A stretch of DNA of 64,000 bases from Caballeronia grimmiae (GTDB lineage: Bacteria; Pseudomonadota; Gammaproteobacteria; Burkholderiales; Burkholderiaceae): contig NZ_JFHE01000030.1 of NCBI RefSeq assembly GCF_000698555.1, positions 1 through 64,000 of the forward strand, read 5' to 3'. Positions 44,816-53,384 of the stretch are shown here, piece after piece. Each line of letters starts with the position of its first letter. Within the stretch, counting starts at the first letter, position 1. A program made the position numbers and the translations under genes. Below the pieces are notes generated by a model, which saw only the letters and a program-made list of their open reading frames with translations, did no database searches and had not been told where the DNA came from.

Positions 44816-46288
44816 ATGACCGACAAGCCTTCCCGGCGGCACGACGCCGCGCCTCAGCCGCCGCGCGGGCCGTCCCGCATGAGTGCGCCGCATCTTGCGC
44901 CCGATTCGCTCGCGTTCGCGCTCGATTGCGCGGCGCAGGCCGTCGGCGCGGTGCGCGCGGGGTCGGCTCTGCCCGCCGCGATTCAGACGGTCGTCGCGTC
45001 GGGCAAGCATCCGGGGGCGCGCGGCGCGATTCAGGACATCGCGTATCGCACGATGCGCCGCCTGGCGCTGGCCGATGCGCTGCTGCACAAGCTCGTCCGC
45101 AAAGCCCCGCCGCCGCACGTCGGCAACGTTCTGACGTGCGCCTTCGCGCTGCTCACCGACGACCAGGCGCACGCCGCGTACGCGCCGTTCACCGTCGTCG
45201 ATCAGGCCGTGAGCGCAATCGCCGCGCGTCGCGAATTCGCGTTCGCCAAGGGACTCGTGAACGCGGTGCTGCGCAACTTTCTGCGCGAACGCGACGCGCT
45301 CATCGACGAGGCGATCAAGAGCCCCGTCGCGCGGTGGAACTATCCGCAATGGTGGATCGACGCTGTCCGGCGCGCCCAGCCGCAAGCGTGGGAGCACATT
45401 CTGGAAGCGGGCAACGCGCAAGGCCCGCTCACGCTGCGCGTGAACGCGCGGCACGCGACTGTCGATGCTTACCTCGATCGCCTGAAGTCCGAGCACATCG
45501 ACGCGCAAGCGGCCGGCCTGCACGCGGTGCGCCTGAAAACGCCGATGCCCGTCGATCGCATTCCCGGCTTCGCGCAAGGCGAAGTGTCCGTGCAGGACGC
45601 GGGCGCGCAACTCGCGGCCCAATGGCTCGACGCCCGTGACGGCATGCGCGTGCTCGACGCGTGCGCCGCGCCCGGCGGCAAGACCGGACACATCCTCGAA
45701 CTCGCGCAAGTCGATCTCGTCGCGCTCGAAAGCGACGCCGACCGCGCAAGCCGCATCGGACAGAATCTCGAGCGCCTGAAACTCTCGGCCGATGTTCGCG
45801 TCGGCGATGCCGGCGACCCTTCGCCCTGGTTCGACGGCGCGCCCTTCGATCGCATTCTCGCGGACGTGCCGTGCTCGGCGTCGGGCATCGTGCGGCGTCA
45901 TCCGGACATTCGCTGGCTGCGCAGGGCATCGGATATTCCCGCGCTCGTCGACGAACAAAGACGAATTCTTTCGGCGCTGTGGCCGCTCGTCGCGAAGAGC
46001 GGCGAACTGCTTTACGTGACGTGCTCGATCTTTCCAGAGGAGGGCGAAGAGCAGGCCCGCTGGTTTGAAGCGACCCATGAAGATGCGGTACGATTGGACG
46101 CGCCGGGGCAACTGCTGCCGACGGCGGCGCGCGCGAGCGCGAGTGCGGTGCAAGCGTCACCGGACGAAACATCCATCGAACGCCACGGTCCGGGCGATGC
46201 AGAGGGCGGAAGCACGCCATCGAACCGGAACGCGGACGTCATCGCGGACCACGACGGATTCTTCTACGCGCGCTTTCAGAAACGGTGA
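44816..46288 (+). CDS. rsmB: 16S rRNA m5C967 methyltransferase
   Basis: 490 aa. N-terminal NusB-like domain ('GARGAIQDIAYRTMRRLALADALL', 'VDQAVSAIAARREFAFAKGLVNAVLRNFLRER'), then the SAM domain with 'VLDACAAPGGKTGHILELA', catalytic 'LADVPCSASGIVRRHPDIRW' and 'LLYVTCSIFPEEGEEQ'. An insertion of about 60 residues near the C-terminus is polar and low-complexity. The stop overlaps the next start (GTGA). Confidence 0.95.
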   Translation: MTDKPSRRHDAAPQPPRGPSRMSAPHLAPDSLAFALDCAAQAVGAVRAGSALPAAIQTVVASGKHPGARGAIQDIAYRTMRRLALADALLHKLVRKAPPPHVGNVLTCAFALLTDDQAHAAYAPFTVVDQAVSAIAARREFAFAKGLVNAVLRNFLRERDALIDEAIKSPVARWNYPQWWIDAVRRAQPQAWEHILEAGNAQGPLTLRVNARHATVDAYLDRLKSEHIDAQAAGLHAVRLKTPMPVDRIPGFAQGEVSVQDAGAQLAAQWLDARDGMRVLDACAAPGGKTGHILELAQVDLVALESDADRASRIGQNLERLKLSADVRVGDAGDPSPWFDGAPFDRILADVPCSASGIVRRHPDIRWLRRASDIPALVDEQRRILSALWPLVAKSGELLYVTCSIFPEEGEEQARWFEATHEDAVRLDAPGQLLPTAARASASAVQASPDETSIERHGPGDAEGGSTPSNRNADVIADHDGFFYARFQKR

Positions 46289-46881
46289 CGATAAAACGCA
46301 TTCTTCCGCTTCGGCTCGCGGCCGTCATCTGGACTGCGCTGGCGCTCTGGCTGAGCTTCGCCGCAGTGCAACCCGCGCTCGCCGAAACGATCTCCGTGCA
46401 GCGCGCGTCGTTGCAGGCGGACAATACCGGCTGGAGTCTCGATGCGCATTTCGACTTCGATCTCAACAGCAGTCTTGAAGAAGCCGTGAATCGCAGCGTG
46501 CCGCTCTACTTCACCATCGACTTCGCGCTGTCGCGGCCGCGCTGGTACTGGTTCGACGAAGAGCCGGTCAACGTGTCGCAAAGCATCCGCCTGTCGTATC
46601 AACCGCTGACAAACGAATACCGCGTGTCGACGGGCGGCCTGCAGTTGCGCTTTGCATCGCTGAACGAAGCGTTGGCGGTCATCAAGCATGTCACGTCGTG
46701 GCATGTGATCGACCGCAATCAGGTGCATATCGGAGAAACGTATAACGCATCGGTGCGAATGCAGCTCGACATCGCGCTGATGCCCAAGCCGTTCCAGATC
46801 GACGCGGTCAATAACCGCGACTGGAACCTTTCCTCGGACTGGAAGCGATTCACTTTTACGGCGGCGGAACGTGCGAAATAG
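46285..46881 (+). CDS. DUF4390 domain protein, secreted
   Basis: 198 aa from a GTG overlapping the rsmB stop. Signal peptide ('LAAVIWTALALWLSFAAVQPALA') then a beta-rich domain with 'LDAHFDFDLNSSLEEAVNRSVPLYFTIDFALSRPRWYWFDEE'. The family is beta-proteobacterial and of unknown function. It always tends to sit before an NtrY-like kinase; it overlaps that gene by 11 bases here. Confidence 0.88.
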   Translation: MTIKRILPLRLAAVIWTALALWLSFAAVQPALAETISVQRASLQADNTGWSLDAHFDFDLNSSLEEAVNRSVPLYFTIDFALSRPRWYWFDEEPVNVSQSIRLSYQPLTNEYRVSTGGLQLRFASLNEALAVIKHVTSWHVIDRNQVHIGETYNASVRMQLDIALMPKPFQIDAVNNRDWNLSSDWKRFTFTAAERAK

Positions 46882-49330
46882 ATTTCGACGCGGCCGCACG
46901 GACATGAAGAGTCTTGTCGTTCGGCTGCTAGTTTCGACAGTTGCGCTCACGGCGGTTCTGCTGCTCGTGATGCTCGCGCTCGCGAGCGCGAATACGGAGT
47001 TCTTTGACCGCTATTACGGCTGGCTATATGCCGCGAACGTGGTGGTCGCCTGCGTGTTCATGCTGATCGTCATCGGCCTCACGCTGATCATCGTGTCGCG
47101 CGTGAGGCAGGGGCGCTTCGGCACGCGGCTGCTCGCCAAACTCGCGCTCATCTTTGCGCTCGTCGGCGTGCTGCCGGGCGCGATCATCTACGTCGTGTCG
47201 TATCAGTTCGTGTCGCGAAGCATCGAATCCTGGTTCGATGTGAACGTCGAGACCGCGCTCACGTCCGGCCTGACGCTCGGGCGCGGGATGCTCGAAACTT
47301 CGCTCGCCGATTTCAAGAACCGCGGCCGTCAGATGAGCGATCAACTGGCGAGCGCCGATCCGTCGAGCCTCACGCTCTCGCTTCTGCGTCTGCGCGATCA
47401 ATACGGCGTGCAGGATGCCGTCGTGTTCGAGCGTCCGCGCGATCAATACAACCGCGAGGACCTCAACGCGGGCGGCGGGTCGCTGCGCGTGCCCGGCCTG
47501 CGGACCATCGCGCAGGCTTCGGGCAACATCTATGCGCTGCTGCCGACGAACGAACCAAACGGCGCAATGCTGAAGGCGGCGCAGGATCGGCCGTTCGGCG
47601 CGATAGAAGGCGAGATAGACGGCGATCCGTCATCGAACGGGCCGAAGGGCGCGCTTCGTCTTCGCGTCATCACGAAGATTCCCGACCCGACGACCACCAC
47701 GGAATTCCAGCACGTCGATCGCTTCCTGCAGATCGAGCAGCCCGTGAGCCAGGAGCTCGCGCGCAATGCGGATGCGGTGCAGCGCGCGTATCGCGAGTAT
47801 CAGGAGAAGCGGCTCGGGCGCACCGGCTTGCGGAAGATGTATATCGGCACGCTGACGCTCGCGCTCTTCCTGGCGACGTTCATCGCGATGATGCTTGCGC
47901 TCGCGCTCGGCAATCAGCTTGCGCGGCCGTTGTTCCTGCTCGCGCAGGGCACGAAGGAAGTGGCCGAAGGCGATTACACGCCTAAACGCGAGATCAATTC
48001 GCGCGACGAGCTGGGCTTTCTCACGCAGTCTTTCAACGCGATGACGCGCCAGCTATCCGAAGCGCGGGCGGCGGTCGAGAACAACCGCATCGCGCTGGAA
48101 CATTCGAAGGCGTATCTCGAAAGCATTCTCGCGAACCTGACGGCCGGCGTCTTCGTGTTCGACCGGCAATTCCGGCTGACGACGGCCAATCGCGGCGCAG
48201 CGCGCATCTTCCGTCAGCCGTTCGGCGCGCTCATCAATCAGCCGCTCGACAGCATCGACGTGCTTGCCGATTTCGGCGCGATGGTGAAGAAAGCGTTCGC
48301 CGAGCGCGACGCGGCGGCGGTCGGCAGCGGTCATCCGGCGGGGGATCGCGGGCACTGGCAGCAGCAGGTCGCGGTGACGGTGCCGGGCGAGAACGATCCG
48401 CTTACCTTGCTCGTGCGCGGCACGCAATTGCTGGTGAGCACCGAAAGCGATACTGAAGACGCCGAAACGACCGGCTATGTCGTCGTGTTCGACGATATCT
48501 CGGACGTCATCTCCGCGCAGCGTTCCGTCGCATGGGGCGAAGTGGCGCGGCGTCTCGCGCACGAGATCAAGAATCCGCTCACGCCCATTCAGCTTTCCGC
48601 CGAGCGCCTGCAGATGAAGCTCGCGGACAAGCTCGCGCCGCAGGACGCGGACGTGCTCAAGCGCGCATCGACGACCATCGTCAATCAGGTTCAGGCGATG
48701 AAGCGCATGGTCGACGACTTCCGCGAGTACGCCCGCACGCCGCCCGCGGTGCTCGCGACCCTGCAGTTGAACGATCTGGTCGGCGAAGTGCTGACGCTAT
48801 ACGGCATCGAGGAAGGCAAGAGCCCGATCAAGGTCGATCTCGCGAAACTGCCGGTCATACGCGGCGACGCGACGCAGATTCGTCAGGTCATCCATAACCT
48901 GCTGCAGAACGCGCAGGACGCCGTCGCCGACGTACCCGAGCCGCGCGTGCTGCTTGAAACGAGGACAGTAGAATATGGCGAACCGGATGCGTCGGGGCAT
49001 GCGCGCGTTGCGGTTCGGCTCACGGTATCCGATAACGGCGCGGGCTTCCCGGCGCGCATTCTGTCGCGCGCTTTCGAGCCTTACGTAACGACGAAGGCGA
49101 AGGGCACGGGTCTGGGACTTGCAACGGTGAAGAAGATCGTCGACGAGCACGGCGCGCGCATCGACATTCGAAACCGGTCCAGGACGGGCGACGTCGTGGA
49201 AGGCGCGCAAGTCTCGATTCTGTTCCTTCAACTCGCGGACGAAACCGCCGCCGATGGTGCGACGCCTTCATCCGCGACCGCCGCGAAACACGGAACGACA
49301 AAAGCAACAGTGCAGACAAGGGCAGCTTAA
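46871..49330 (+). CDS. NtrY-like sensor histidine kinase
   Basis: 819 aa from a GTG; the ATG at 46904 is an alternative. Three N-terminal membrane helices, an extracytoplasmic region of about 200 aa, a fourth helix near residues 320-345 ('LTLALFLATFIAMMLALALGNQLA'), HAMP, a PAS domain ('ILANLTAGVFVFDRQFRLTTANRGAARIF'), HisKA with phospho-His about residue 564 ('LAHEIKNPLTPIQLSAERL') and an HATPase domain ('DNGAGFPARILSRAFEPYVTTKAKGTGLGLATVKKIV'). Same topology as NtrY of alpha-proteobacteria. Signal unknown. Confidence 0.93.
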   Translation: MRNRFRRGRTDMKSLVVRLLVSTVALTAVLLLVMLALASANTEFFDRYYGWLYAANVVVACVFMLIVIGLTLIIVSRVRQGRFGTRLLAKLALIFALVGVLPGAIIYVVSYQFVSRSIESWFDVNVETALTSGLTLGRGMLETSLADFKNRGRQMSDQLASADPSSLTLSLLRLRDQYGVQDAVVFERPRDQYNREDLNAGGGSLRVPGLRTIAQASGNIYALLPTNEPNGAMLKAAQDRPFGAIEGEIDGDPSSNGPKGALRLRVITKIPDPTTTTEFQHVDRFLQIEQPVSQELARNADAVQRAYREYQEKRLGRTGLRKMYIGTLTLALFLATFIAMMLALALGNQLARPLFLLAQGTKEVAEGDYTPKREINSRDELGFLTQSFNAMTRQLSEARAAVENNRIALEHSKAYLESILANLTAGVFVFDRQFRLTTANRGAARIFRQPFGALINQPLDSIDVLADFGAMVKKAFAERDAAAVGSGHPAGDRGHWQQQVAVTVPGENDPLTLLVRGTQLLVSTESDTEDAETTGYVVVFDDISDVISAQRSVAWGEVARRLAHEIKNPLTPIQLSAERLQMKLADKLAPQDADVLKRASTTIVNQVQAMKRMVDDFREYARTPPAVLATLQLNDLVGEVLTLYGIEEGKSPIKVDLAKLPVIRGDATQIRQVIHNLLQNAQDAVADVPEPRVLLETRTVEYGEPDASGHARVAVRLTVSDNGAGFPARILSRAFEPYVTTKAKGTGLGLATVKKIVDEHGARIDIRNRSRTGDVVEGAQVSILFLQLADETAADGATPSSATAAKHGTTKATVQTRAA

Positions 49331-50047
49331 ATGGCAACCATCCTGGTGGTAGACGATGAAATGGGGATCCGGGAACTGCTCTCCGAGATCCTGAGCGACG
49401 AGGGCCACGTGGTGGACGTGGCCGAGAACGCGCAGCACGCGCGCGAGTACCGCCTGCAGCAGACACCCGACCTCGTCCTGCTCGACATCTGGATGCCCGA
49501 CACCGACGGCGTCACGCTTCTGAAGGAGTGGGCCGCGCAGGGCAAGCTCACGATGCCGGTCATCATGATGTCGGGTCACGCGACCATCGACACGGCGGTC
49601 GAGGCGACGAAGATCGGCGCGCTCAACTTTCTGGAAAAGCCCATCGCGCTGCAGAAGCTGCTGAAGGCGGTCGAGCAAGGGCTGGCGCATGGCACGGCCG
49701 CGCCGGCCGCCGCCGCTGCGCTGAAGCCGGCGATGAACGCGGGTGTGTCGAACGTGCCGATCGCGGCTGCGTTGCCGAGCGCTTCCGCGCTGAACGCATC
49801 GTCCGGCGATGCCGGCGCGGGCGGCGCGGCGCCGGGTCAGGCGGGGCAGACGGCATCGATCTCGTTCGATATCCCGCTGCGCGATGCGCGCGATGCGTTC
49901 GAGCGCGCCTACTTCGAATATCACCTTGCGCGCGAGAACGGCAGCATGACGCGCGTCGCGGAAAAGACGGGGCTGGAGCGCACGCATTTGTATCGCAAGC
50001 TCAAGCAGTTGGGCGTCGATCTCGGAAAGAACAAGAACGAGGTTTAA
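49331..50047 (+). CDS. NtrX-like response regulator lacking the AAA+ domain (receiver plus Fis-type HTH)
   Basis: 238 aa. Receiver domain with Asp8/Asp9, phospho-acceptor Asp52 ('LVLLDIWMPDTDG') and 'VIMMSGHATIDTAVEATKIGALNFLEKPI', as in NtrX. A linker of about 60 residues rich in Ala, Gly and Ser replaces the sigma-54-interacting AAA+ domain. The C-terminus is a Fis HTH ('MTRVAEKTGLERTHLYRKLKQLGVDLG'). It therefore cannot act as a classical sigma-54 activator. Located right after the kinase stop. Confidence 0.92.
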   Translation: MATILVVDDEMGIRELLSEILSDEGHVVDVAENAQHAREYRLQQTPDLVLLDIWMPDTDGVTLLKEWAAQGKLTMPVIMMSGHATIDTAVEATKIGALNFLEKPIALQKLLKAVEQGLAHGTAAPAAAAALKPAMNAGVSNVPIAAALPSASALNASSGDAGAGGAAPGQAGQTASISFDIPLRDARDAFERAYFEYHLARENGSMTRVAEKTGLERTHLYRKLKQLGVDLGKNKNEV

Positions 50048-50100
50048 GCCGTGCAAGGAAGCCGATTCCAATGAAAGAAACAAAATCTTGGGAAAAGGGC

Positions 50101-50129
50101 TTGAGCAACACGCGGCGCTTTGCTATAGT
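50101..50129 (+). promoter_or_regulatory. Sigma-70 promoter of tRNA-Phe
   Basis: -35 TTGAGC (50101-50106) and -10 TATAGT (50124-50129) with exactly 17 bases between; the tRNA begins 15 bases past the -10. Confidence 0.75.
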
Positions 50130-50143
50130 TTCACCTCTTCGTT

Positions 50144-50219
50144 GGCCCGGTAGCTCAGTTGGTAGAGCAGCGGATTGAAAATCCGCGTGTCGATGGTTCG
50201 ATTCCGTCCCAGGCCACCA
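50144..50219 (+). tRNA. tRNA-Phe(GAA)
   Basis: 76 nt with encoded CCA. D-arm AGCTCAGTTGGTAGAGC; anticodon loop TTGAAAA gives GAA; T-loop TTCGATT. The acceptor strands GGCCCGG and CCAGGCC leave a C5-A68 mismatch where a C-G pair is expected. Confidence 0.95.
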
Positions 50220-50230
50220 GAATGCAAGAG

Positions 50231-50260
50231 GCCCGAGAGTTCATCGCTCTCGGGCTTTTT
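50231..50260 (+). terminator. tRNA-Phe terminator
   Basis: Arms GCCCGAGAG / CTCTCGGGC, seven-base loop, five T residues after the stem, 12 bases past the tRNA. Confidence 0.9.
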
Positions 50261-50369
50261 CATTTGCGGGTGCGTAAATTTAGCTAGCTGGCCGGTCGCG
50301 AGTGCATTGGCATCACGCGTCCGCCGCTCGGCGAACAATGTGCCGCCATGCTAAAATTCGCGCCGAATT

Positions 50370-50408
50370 AAGGACTTGCCTCGTCCTCGGACCGCAAGTC
50401 CTTTTCTT
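50370..50408 (+). promoter_or_regulatory. Terminator-like leader hairpin upstream of queC
   Basis: Arms AAGGACTTGC (50370-50379) and GCAAGTCCTT (50394-50403) with a 14-base loop, followed by TTCTTTTC. A possible -10 (CTAAAAT) lies just upstream at 50351. It could be an attenuator in the queC leader or the terminator of a short RNA. I see no preQ1-riboswitch consensus. Confidence 0.4.
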
Positions 50409-50601
50409 TTCGATGCTCCGAATCGCGCTCGAACGCCGCGCAAACGGGCGGCGAAACTTCCGCCGATCCGCTTATCGGAGTCATAAAGGGCGCGCGCGTT
50501 CGACAAAAGCCCGCCGGCCTATACTGGATTCTCACATTGCGGATGCCGGCCGTGCCGCCCGCGCGACGCGCCACGCTCATCTCATACACGGAGTTTTCAC
50601 G

Positions 50602-51336
50602 GTGACTCGGATAGACGCGAAGGACAGCGCCCTCGTGCTGTTTTCCGGTGGCCAGGATTCGGCCACGTGCCTCACCTGGGCGCTCGAACGCTATCGGACC
50701 GTCGAGACGCTCGGCTTCGATTACGGCCAGCGGCATCGCGTCGAACTGGAGTGCCGCAGCGGATTCCGCGCGGAGGTCGTGAGCAAGTTTCCGCATTGGG
50801 CCGGCCGTCTGGGCGAGGATCACATGATCGACTTGTCCGTGCTCGGCGCGATCAGCGATACCGCGATGACTCGCGAAATCGAGATTCAGTCGACTGCGAA
50901 CGGCTTGCCGAACACCTTCGTGCCGGGGCGCAATCTGCTGTTCATGACGATCGCGGCGGCGGTCGCGTATCGGCGCGGGCTGAAGGTGCTCGTCGGCGGC
51001 ATGTGCGAGACGGATTTTTCCGGCTATCCCGATTGCCGCGACGACACGATGAAAGCGCTGCAAGTCGCGCTGAACCTCGGCATGGAAACGCGCTATGCGC
51101 TCGAAACGCCGCTCATGTGGCTCGATAAAGCCGATACATGGCGTCTCGCGGAAACGCTGGGCGGCGCGACGCTCGTCGAACTGATCCGCGTCGAAACGCA
51201 TACCTGCTATGTCGGCGAGCGCGCCGAACTGCACGAATGGGGCTACGGCTGCGGCCAGTGCCCGGCATGCAAACTGCGCAAGCGTGGATACGAGGCGTAT
51301 CGCGCGGGCGAGCAAGTCACCACCGAACCGGTTTAA
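50602..51336 (+). CDS. queC: 7-cyano-7-deazaguanine synthase
   Basis: 244 aa from a GTG. N-terminal PP-loop ATPase motif 'LVLFSGGQDSATCLTWAL'; 'FVPGRNLLFMTIAAAVAYRRG' and 'GMCETDFSGYPDCRDDTMKALQVALNLGM' are QueC signatures; C-terminal zinc site 'THTCYVGER...YGCGQCPACKLRKRGY'. It converts 7-carboxy-7-deazaguanine to preQ0 with ATP and ammonia. First of the queC-queE-queD set. Confidence 0.96.
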   Translation: MTRIDAKDSALVLFSGGQDSATCLTWALERYRTVETLGFDYGQRHRVELECRSGFRAEVVSKFPHWAGRLGEDHMIDLSVLGAISDTAMTREIEIQSTANGLPNTFVPGRNLLFMTIAAAVAYRRGLKVLVGGMCETDFSGYPDCRDDTMKALQVALNLGMETRYALETPLMWLDKADTWRLAETLGGATLVELIRVETHTCYVGERAELHEWGYGCGQCPACKLRKRGYEAYRAGEQVTTEPV

Positions 51337-51342
51337 GCAGTC

Positions 51343-51975
51343 ATGACGTATGCAGTAAAGGAAATCTTCTACACGCTGCAGGGCGAAGGCGCCAATGCCG
51401 GACGCCCCGCTGTGTTCTGCCGCTTCGCCGGCTGCAACCTCTGGTCGGGACGCGAGGAAGACCGCGCGGACGCGGTCTGCCGCTTCTGCGATACGGATTT
51501 CGTCGGCACCGATGGCGAGAACGGCGGCAAATACCGGACGCCGGCGGAACTCGTCGCGAAGATCGCATCGCTTTGGCCCGAAGGCCAGGCGCACAAGTTC
51601 GTCGTCTGCACGGGCGGCGAGCCGATGCTGCAAATCGATCAGCCATTCGTGGACGCGCTGCACGAAGCGGGCTTCGAAATGGCGATCGAAACCAACGGTT
51701 CGATGCCGGTGCTCGACAGCATCGACTGGATCTGCGTGAGCCCGAAGGCTGACGCGCCGCTCGTCGTCACGAAGGGCAACGAGTTGAAAGTGGTGGTGCC
51801 GCAGGACAACCAGCGCCTTGCCGAGTACGAGAAGCTCGACTTCGAGTATTTCCTCGTGCAACCGATGGACGGCCCGTCCCGCGACATCAACACGAAGCTC
51901 GCGGTCGACTGGTGCAAGCGGCATCCGAAATGGCGCCTGTCGATGCAGACGCACAAATATCTGAATATCCCCTGA
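51343..51975 (+). CDS. queE: 7-carboxy-7-deazaguanine synthase (radical SAM)
   Basis: 210 aa. The SAM-cluster Cys residues are Cys31, Cys46 and Cys49, a Cx14Cx2C arrangement instead of the classic Cx3Cx2C. This variant is known from the Burkholderia multivorans QueE structure. 'YTLQGEGANAGRPAVFCRFAGC' precedes it and 'VCTGGEPMLQIDQPFVDAL' is the GGE motif. Converts 6-carboxytetrahydropterin to CDG. Six bases after queC. Confidence 0.96.
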   Translation: MTYAVKEIFYTLQGEGANAGRPAVFCRFAGCNLWSGREEDRADAVCRFCDTDFVGTDGENGGKYRTPAELVAKIASLWPEGQAHKFVVCTGGEPMLQIDQPFVDALHEAGFEMAIETNGSMPVLDSIDWICVSPKADAPLVVTKGNELKVVVPQDNQRLAEYEKLDFEYFLVQPMDGPSRDINTKLAVDWCKRHPKWRLSMQTHKYLNIP

Positions 51976-51992
51976 CAGACGATCGAGCCGAC

Positions 51993-52439
51993 GTGCAGAC
52001 GATTACCCGAAAACTCGAATTCGATGCGGGCCACCGCATCCCCGACCACCGCAGCCAGTGCCGCAACCTGCATGGGCATCGTTACGTGCTCGAGATCACG
52101 TTGCAAGGCGACCTCGTCGATGTCGAAGGCGCGCCCGATCGCGGCATGGTGATGGACTTCGCCGACGTGAAGTCGCTGGCGATGCAGCACCTCGTCAACA
52201 AGTGGGATCACGCGTTCATCGTCTATGAAGGCGACGCAAAAGTGCGCGAATTCCTGCAGTCGCTGGCAGATCACAAGACCGTTGTCTTCGACCGCATTCC
52301 CACCGTCGAAAACATGGCGGCAGTGGCGTTCCGCATTCTTGCCGATGTGTACGACGCGCATTACGGCGTCAATCTCAAGCTCAAGCGCCTGCGCCTCTAC
52401 GAGACGCCTAATTGCTGGGCCGACGTCGAACGCGAGTAA
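51993..52439 (+). CDS. queD: 6-carboxy-5,6,7,8-tetrahydropterin synthase
   Basis: 148 aa from a GTG. Zinc ligands His14 ('FDAGHRI'), His27 and His29 ('NLHGHRY') with catalytic Cys23 ('RSQCRNLHGH'), and C-terminal 'LKLKRLRLYETPNCWADVE'. It makes CPH4 from 7,8-dihydroneopterin triphosphate, the first dedicated step of the pathway. The start is chosen by family length. Confidence 0.95.
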   Translation: MQTITRKLEFDAGHRIPDHRSQCRNLHGHRYVLEITLQGDLVDVEGAPDRGMVMDFADVKSLAMQHLVNKWDHAFIVYEGDAKVREFLQSLADHKTVVFDRIPTVENMAAVAFRILADVYDAHYGVNLKLKRLRLYETPNCWADVERE

Positions 52440-52601
52440 GCACGCGAACACGGTATGATCGCGCGGTGAGTCGCCCACGCAGGCGACCGCATCCTCCTGC
52501 ATCCGGCCCACGCCGGTCGACAAGAAATGGAGCGCGAGCATGCCGTCATCCTTCCAGTCGTTCCTCGCATCACGCGCACGCGCCTCACACGGAGCCGCGC
52601 G

Positions 52602-53384
52602 ATGAGCACCTTCACCAATCCCCTCAAGCAACGCCTGAGCGAACCCGGTCCGCTGTTCGGCCTGTGGCTGTCGCTATGCAGCGCCGATGCCGCCGAAGCG
52701 CTCGCGCACGCAGGTTTCGACTGGCTGTGCATCGACATGGAGCATTCGCCGAACGATAGCCGCGATGTCGTCGAGCAGCTTCGCGCGATCGCGGCGGCGC
52801 ATCTGCCGACCGAGCCGATCGTGCGCGTGCCGTTCGCCGAAGGCTGGCTCGTCAAGCGCGTGCTCGATGCAGGCGCGCGCACGCTGATGTTCCCGAACGT
52901 GCAATCGGCCGACGATGCCGCGCGCGTCGTGCGGCTCACGCAATATCCGACCGAGGCGCAGCTCGACGGTCTGCGCGGCGTCGCGGGCGCGGTGCGCGCG
53001 GCGGCATACGGTATGCGGCGCGATTACGTGGCCGGCGCGAACGCGCAAGTGGCGACGATCGTGCAGATCGAGTCGGTGGCGGCGCTCGAAGCCGTCGATG
53101 AGATTGCCGCGACGCCGGGCGTCGATTGCCTGTTCATCGGTCCGGCGGATCTGGCCGCGAGTCTCGGCCATCTCGGCGACGCGAAGCATCCGGACGTGCA
53201 CGCGGCCATCGAACGAATCGCGGATGCGGCTAACCGCGCGGGTATCGCCAGCGGCATTTTCGCGCTCGATGTGGCGAGCGCGCGGCAATACGCGCAGGCG
53301 GGCATCAAGCTCGTGTCGATCGCAGCGGATGTCATGTGGCTGCTGAAGGCGACACGGCAGGCGTTGCAGGAGGCAAGAGCATGA
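52602..53384 (+). CDS. HpcH/HpaI-type class II aldolase
   Basis: 260 aa, GGAGC ahead of the ATG. TIM-barrel family motifs: 'FGLWLSLCSADAAEALAHAGFDWLCIDMEHSPND', 'VRVPFAEGWLVKRVLDAGARTLMFPNVQSADDA', 'IVQIESVAALEAVDEIAATPGVDCLFIGPADLAAS'. Divalent-metal pyruvate aldolase acting on 4-hydroxy-2-oxo acids or 2-keto-3-deoxy sugars. The stop overlaps the next start (ATGA). Confidence 0.93.
   Translation: MSTFTNPLKQRLSEPGPLFGLWLSLCSADAAEALAHAGFDWLCIDMEHSPNDSRDVVEQLRAIAAAHLPTEPIVRVPFAEGWLVKRVLDAGARTLMFPNVQSADDAARVVRLTQYPTEAQLDGLRGVAGAVRAAAYGMRRDYVAGANAQVATIVQIESVAALEAVDEIAATPGVDCLFIGPADLAASLGHLGDAKHPDVHAAIERIADAANRAGIASGIFALDVASARQYAQAGIKLVSIAADVMWLLKATRQALQEARA

Noticed and set aside
50281..50601. 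preQ1 riboswitch upstream of queC
   Set aside because: No aptamer consensus or pseudoknot pattern was recognised; only a simple terminator-like hairpin is visible.
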